DNA from: Colius striatus
Lineage: Eukaryota > Chordata > Aves > Coliiformes > Coliidae
Direction: 5' to 3'
Length of the DNA: 64,000 nucleotides
Assembly (NCBI RefSeq): GCF_028858725.1
Contig: NC_084766.1
Span: forward strand, 23,724,501 to 23,788,500
Shown: piece by piece, positions 58,463 to 64,000 of the stretch
How the letters are laid out: every line of letters starts with the position of its first letter
Position numbering within the stretch: the stretch's first letter is position 1
The notes under the pieces: generated by a model
What the model saw: only the letters and a program-made list of their open reading frames with translations
Told to the model about the DNA's origin: nothing
Databases searched by the model: none
Translations under genes and position numbers: made by a program

Positions 58463-60069
58463 AAAGGGCCTTGAGGGGAGAGGGGCCATGTCACCTTGGC
58501 TGCTCAGGGCTAGGAGACCCGGGCAGAGCAGACTGTACTTCAGAGCCTCTCTCACCTCTCACCGAAGCTACTGACTGTCTACAACAAGGGCATTTATTTC
58601 TTCTGACTCTCACTTGCACTGACAAGACATTGGGCCATCAGGCTCACCACCTTTCTCTGCCAAGGACAGACAAGTGGATGTCCCCTCCTTGAATGGGTCG
58701 TACTTTCATTCAATGAAACTTTGCTGCTTGTTGGGTTTTGCCTTGTGCACAGCATTATAAAGAGAAAAGTGGCAGCAATCTTTGGGAGCTGGTGCTCCTG
58801 CAAGGGTAATCTCAGGGTCACACATCCCACTGAGCTCTTAGGAGCAATCACACACAGAGTGATCTTGCTCCTCCACTGAAGCCGTTCCCGAGAGCCGTTC
58901 CCACACCAGCACACCTCTGCTCACCTCCCCGTGCCCTGAGCCTGCACTCGGCTGCCATCTGCACCCAGCTGCCCCCCAAGGCTGGCCAGCCTCCCAAATG
59001 CCTCTCTGGGAAAACAAGGGATGAGGATGAAGAAACTGAGTGTGCTGGTGGACCTCAGCCCTTAGATGGGCAAGGGTGGCAAGAAGCCTCTTTCCCACGT
59101 CTTCCTGATGTTGTTGCTGGACCAAAGCTGGCTCACTGTTACACTGAGCCATTCCCATGTCCCTAGGGTACATCAAGACATGAGTTCCCAGCCAGGCATT
59201 GCTGATTTTTGTAGGAACAGCTCATACTAGCCAAGGACCCTTGACCAGTAGCGAGTGCTTATGCCCACAGGGAATCTGATGTGATCGGCGTTCCTACAGG
59301 TGTAAACCCACTAAAGCAATCCATTGTCACTGTGCTGATGATACAGCAGCCCTCTGATCTAGGGAAAGTATTAGGTCATGTTCCTCTAGAAATAGACAGC
59401 TAACAGCAGATAATCAGAAGGAGCAAGCACAGATTGAACCACCCTTTCCACCAGCAAAATCACAATTTGCATTCCCTTCCCTCATGGCTTAGGCTTGTCC
59501 CATGACCACAGGACCCAGGGCTTGTGAGTACACATACTGCAGATCATCTAGCACACAACCAGGGCAATGCCACCAATCAGGTTTATGAATCGCTTTCTTC
59601 CCTTTTTCATTCCTTGGTCCAAAAAAGTAAGAGAGGTAAGTCAGCAATCAATTTTTATAAAACCGCTTGGAAACCACTGGTGCCTGTCTACCTCCCACAA
59701 AATCTTGGAAATCTCTTCTCCTAATGACCTGTAAGTGCTGGAGGCCAAAAGAAAGCAGTGGAAAGGCATGGCAAACAAACCTTCACCTGTTTCCCTGAGC
59801 AAAGCCATTGAAGGCATGGAGGGGATCAGGATGTGCAACCCCAGGAAAGCCTTCTCCTTTAGGCAAGCGCACAGACACAGAGCTTGGGGTTTTCAAGCTC
59901 TCCCAGCCTGTCCCATCTGCACAGTGAAGGCTGGAAAATGCCCCCTCCCCCAGTTGTTTCTGCTTCATGCCTGGAAGCAGGAGCCATAACATGTTGAAGG
60001 AACTAAAGGTAAGGGAAAAATCTACCCTGTCTTATAGTAGGATCTTTGGGCAGTTCATTCTTCTTCAAA
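58463..60069 (+). other. ENTPD1: ENTPD1 3' UTR and flank, poly(A) site not resolved
   Basis: No canonical AATAAA follows closely on the stop codon. A weak TATAAA-type hexamer lies in CATTATAAAGAG (about 58753-58764), downstream of a U-rich segment. Mammalian ENTPD1 transcripts can have very long 3' UTRs, so the message may continue well past this region. No other gene is recognised. Confidence 0.5.
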
Positions 60070-60166
60070 AATGCGACCTGATCTAGGTTGACCTGCTTCT
60101 GCAGGGGAGTTGGACTAGATGATCTCTAAAGGTCCCATCCAACCCCATCATTCTATGATTCTATGA
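60070..60166 (+). mobile_element. CR1 LINE 3' end, plus orientation
   Basis: Reads ACCTGATCTAGGTTGACCTG, GGGGAGTTGGACTAGATGAT and GGTCCCATCCAACCCC, then the perfect TTCTATGATTCTATGA terminus (60151-60166). Only about 100 bp remain. It may lie within the ENTPD1 3' UTR. Confidence 0.93.
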
Positions 60167-63100
60167 AAAATCTGTGTGAAAAAACTTATTCTTGCTCTGA
60201 ATTAGCTGGCTTCAGCTTCTATTGGATCTCATTCTGCCCATTTAGAAAAACTGAGCAACTCTGCTATCAAAATCCCTTTTTCCTTGTTGGTGCTTGCAAG
60301 TCGTCATTGTATTATATTAAATGGCTTGATCTTTAATCTGTGAAGTGCTCTGTGCTGACCTCACTTGTAGCTCTTGACTTCTTTGAAAACTTTCATATCT
60401 CTCTGAAATTTGGACACCAAAGTTTCCAGCAGCGAGTGGTAGTAGAGTCACTAATAGTGAGTATAAAGTACCCTCTGGTTTCAACCTATACTTTGTGTTC
60501 CCCATTTGCATATCTCAGGGTCACATCTGCTCATTTAAGATAAAGTTTTGGGACTGTCTTGTTCACATGGACTGTTGCAACTTGGCTGTTTTTTTTGTAG
60601 TCATTGCATTCCAGAACAGTTGCTGCCTCACATTGAACACCACTGCCATTTAACAAGCTTTGCCTTTCATGTGGCTCCACTGAAACATGTACTAATCAAA
60701 GAATATCCCCCTAAGCAAGTGATCCAGATCAACCCACAAATGACACTTCCCCTTACTGTTTGTCCATTGATCAGTTTCTGTTTTATCCACAAATACATTG
60801 AGATGTTGTCGTCTTCCTTCTGTTGTTTTCAGCAAAGACAGGTACACAGAGATGAACAACGGTGTTTTGTCACAGCTGGCAGAGACATGGGAGGAGTGTG
60901 TGATCAGAGTTGCTTAGCTCCCTTGTCAGCCCCACTTGAAACACACCCCATCCTCTACCACCTTCCTTGCATACAGCTTTCATAGCAGAGCAGGTGTCTT
61001 GAAGCTCCCCACATGAGCTGGTGCATCCTTCCTCCCCACGAGCAGTTTGGAAACTTGCAGAATGGTATCTCAGGAATCTGGCAACTGCTTAGTAGTGTCC
61101 ATGATGCTGGAACTGGGAGATCCGTTGGGACATGTCAGAAACTGATGCAGAAACTCCATGTGGAGAGAAAGCCTGTGCCAGTCTGTTTTTCTAGGCCCTG
61201 ATAAAGGTTTATATCAAAGGAAAAGGTCAAATACAGAACCTAGAAGAAGAGCTTTAGCGATGTTTTTAGTCTTTTTTTTGTAAGTTCCCGTACTGTTAAT
61301 ATTTTAGCTCTTGATTCTGGAGTCTGGTAATCACCTAGGATCTTTGTTTACTCCCTCCTGCCTTCCTTCTCTTGTTTTTTTCTTGGGGTTCTTTTTTGTT
61401 TGAGTGTTGTTATTTGTTAAGCTTGTGTGCAACCTAAAAGCTCCAGACTAAGATAAATACAAAATCTGTTACATTACTTATAACTTTTAGATGACATTTA
61501 TGAGTCAATCTCTCCGGAACTAGAGTTTCTAAGGTGACACCAGTCATGCCATTTAAAAATCTTTTGAGCAGGAGTGACTTGAGGTTCCAGGAACTGTTTG
61601 ACTGAAGGCATCCTTTCTGGGAGAAGCCTTTGGATATCACTGGCTGGGAGTTGGATCTTCTCAGAAAGGCATTTTTTTCCTTCTCATTTCTCCCACTACT
61701 TCAGGATTTCATCCATGAAGAATGCTGCAAATCCTTGGTCAAACAGTTCAAGTTTAAAGAACATTCATTTATTTGTTTCTGCGCTGCATCTGGCTCAGCT
61801 GTATTCAGTTTCAAATGTGTGTTCCAGAGCCTCCCAATACATACGTGAAGATCATTAACAATAGTGGGGGGAATTTCCAAATATACCAGTAATAATGTGG
61901 TATAATTTCTCTTGTTAATGCAGTTAATCTGCCTCACTGATAATAATTATCTGTGCCTTATTTCTGATTTGATAGCTTCTGGCTTTAATTTCCAGCCACT
62001 GGCTCCTGTACAGTTCTGCTCTTCTGGGTTAAAGCATCCTTTACTACCACATGTTCTTGTCTTGCAAGCATGTATTCACTGATCAGCTCCACAGGGCTGC
62101 TGAGACTCCAGACCTTGGTCTCCTGTTTTGCCACAGGAATCCCTGAGATGTACTACAGCAAGGTGGGATGAGTATCTGTGGTGTGGGTTCAAATGTTGAA
62201 TGGTCCATTTTTGGGACAGTTCCTTGCAGGGGATTTGATAGCTGTACAGGGTGTGGGAGCAGCCTGGTCTCTCTGAGACTAGTGACTTCCACAAGCTCAT
62301 GCTCACCCAAGTGTCAGGTTTGAGGCAAAACTTGATAGATTTTCAGAGGTCAGAAGAGAAAGTCTGGGTGCCTGCAGCACACTCACCTCTTGCAGAAAAC
62401 AACCAGTTCTCAGCACAGGCTCTAAGTACACTTCACTCTCCTCCCTGACACAGCCAGCTCTCCTCTGTGCACGTCTACAGCAGATTTCTCTGACTACAGC
62501 AAAGCAGCGTGGAGCCTCCTCTTGGGAGAAAGCTCTCAGAAGTGGGGCCATCACCTCTGTGGTGAGAAGCTGACTGGCAATGTTGGTGCTGGCTGGGGCT
62601 CCCCCGCTTCTCCAAGCGCAGCTTTCACCTGGACCTGTGCCCCCTTCTTCTCTATCCTATTTCCTCTCAGGCACTGTGCCAGGGGGTACATGCAGGCTCT
62701 GGAGGGCTGCCAGCTGTGTCACAGGGCTCAACACCCTGCTCAGGAGGGACGTGGGGGGACACGTGCTGAGGACAACAGCTCCTGCCACCCAGGCCATGCA
62801 TTTTCTTTTTGCAACTCAGCCCTGATGATCTCTGTTTTGATGCACGCAGAAATCTCTGTATCCTTATCACAATAAAGACTTCTGAACCCACGCCAGAAAA
62901 GCTTTCGCACTGTTTTCCAGAAGATGGGAACTTGCCAGTAGTGAAATGGAGCTTTTGGCCCTCAAGATGGAAAAGTCCTGAGACTTCCTTTCCTTGCAGT
63001 TCCCTGCTTTCCTCCTGGGTCGGAGCGGGAGTTCCCGATGGATGGGCAGCATCCCCTCCTGGCAGGGAAAGGCACTGTGGTCTTTCACAGGCTCTGGGCA

Positions 63101-63795
63101 CCTCGCAGGGGCGGCCTAGCTCCCGGGAAGGTTGCTAGTGCCCAAATCCCATTTTCCCTTGCTTTAGCTTCACCCTGACCTCACCAACGCAACTTGTTCT
63201 CTCCTGACATACACTGTACGGCTGCAGCTTCTCCCTCCCCCAGGCAGCACCGCTGGCATCATGCCATAGCACTGCAACCCCTCCTAAACAGGTGAAGGAC
63301 GGGGGGCTGTGCCCATGGCTCATGGGGCTGTGTGGCTGCATGCCTCTGTGTGCAGCCACAGCTGTAGCTCTGCCAAGGTAAACATGCCTGTCACGGTTCA
63401 TCATTTTTCTTTCAGCATGCACCCTCCCTAGTTTGCTCATTCTTATGGCTCTTAGCTTGAACTTTCCTCAAATTTTCCAGTCTTCCCCTGGTAACAATAT
63501 GACCAGAATTAAAAGGAACACGTCAGGTGGAGTCTTTCCCAAACCAGCTCTGGAGAGATCAGCTCCTTGCTGCCTGTGACCCTCTTTCTCCCACTGCCTC
63601 AAGATCTCTCCATCTTTGAACATCTTGGGGGGTGGAAGATCCATCCCAGATGTATTAGCCACATTTTCCAAATTAAGTTTGTGTTTACTTCCTGCCCTGT
63701 TTCTAAGTGCTAATGTCCCATATTGTTTGTTTCTGCTTTCATCAGTGGATTTTCATATGTTCAAACTTATTATTTGCTTGAAGCTTCAATAGCAT
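60167..63795. other. Downstream flank or distal 3' UTR, candidate poly(A) signals only
   Basis: No exon is supported. Poly(A)-like hexamers on the + strand are ATTAAA at 60316-60321 (with GT-rich sequence about 20-30 nt downstream) and AATAAA at 62871-62876. Either could end the ENTPD1 transcript. Frames at 62.5-63.1 kb on both strands overlap each other and match no family. The stretch near 63470-63540 loosely resembles an old LINE, but too weakly to call. Confidence 0.45.
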
Positions 63796-63945
63796 ATTGT
63801 TTTCCTACAATGTAATAAGAGCCATGCTAGGTCAGATGAGATAGGCAGCACATTGGCATTTGTCTCCAGCTGCGTGATGGGTGTTGATTTAAATGGACAT
63901 TTAGGGGAAAAGCATGATCCTCTGCTTCTTGCAATCAGGACTGTA
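63796..63945. repeat. Possible ancient interspersed repeat (CR1/L3-like)
   Basis: Contains AAGAGCCATGCTAGGTCAGA and, further on, GACATTTAGGGGAAAAGCAT. This resembles old sauropsid repeats whose consensus has 'agccatgctgggtcagacc' and 'tcaggggaaag'. It is highly diverged with unclear ends, and I call it from memory of the motif only. Confidence 0.35.
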
Positions 63946-64000
63946 GGAAATTTGCAATCAAGTGATTGCCTCTGGATTTCCATAATTAACAGCTGTTGGT

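Noticed and set aside
1..64000. CRISPR arrays, operons, phage or prokaryotic mobile elements
   Set aside because: None is visible. Spliced gene structure, CR1 LINEs and CpG islands show vertebrate nuclear DNA.

Overview
This window looks like bird nuclear DNA. It is AT-rich with two GC-rich islands, and its recognisable repeats are CR1-type LINE fragments. Three of these fragments show, or nearly show, the tandem TTCTATGA 3' terminus typical of avian CR1. There are no operons, prokaryotic features or viral genes. One protein-coding gene can be read with confidence: the avian orthologue of ENTPD1 (CD39), the cell-surface ATP/ADP-hydrolysing ectonucleotidase, on the + strand from 28372 to 58462.

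Layout. 1-4900 is non-coding apart from a CR1 piece near 2.2-2.5 kb. A small CpG-rich block (about 4.95-5.23 kb) carries a strong minus-strand splice donor, so it may be the first exon and promoter of a leftward transcript that I cannot name. 5.2-28.1 kb is intergenic, with a CR1 fragment at 5.9-6.2 kb, a longer decayed CR1 with reverse-transcriptase remnants at 17.0-18.05 kb, and one unexplained 222-codon open frame at 21.3 kb. A 1.1-kb CpG island (28.13-29.27 kb) is the ENTPD1 promoter. Coding exon 1, only 16 nt, lies inside it. Intron 1 is about 23.6 kb and contains a perfect inverted repeat (31.27 kb), a probable old CR1 piece (45.2 kb) and a clearer CR1 end (51.6-51.8 kb). Exons 2-10 are packed into 52017-58462. 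The rest (58463-64000) is 3' UTR and flanking DNA with a CR1 3' end at 60.07-60.17 kb and a possible ancient repeat near 63.8 kb.

The ten coding exons keep phase at every junction and give a 513-residue protein, close to the 510 residues of human ENTPD1. It has two terminal membrane helices, five apyrase conserved regions, the catalytic glutamate in a QEEG motif, ten extracellular cysteines and seven N-glycosylation sequons. Points of interest are the 16-nt first coding exon in the CpG island, a GC-AG intron 6 whose acceptor tract is a tandem 13-mer, loss of the N-terminal cysteine that is palmitoylated in mammalian CD39 together with a new cysteine at the cytoplasmic C-terminus, and an open reading frame running through most of intron 2 into exon 3. 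I did not find a novel gene system. All exon boundaries are inferred from splice motifs, phase and remembered human protein similarity, not from transcript data.
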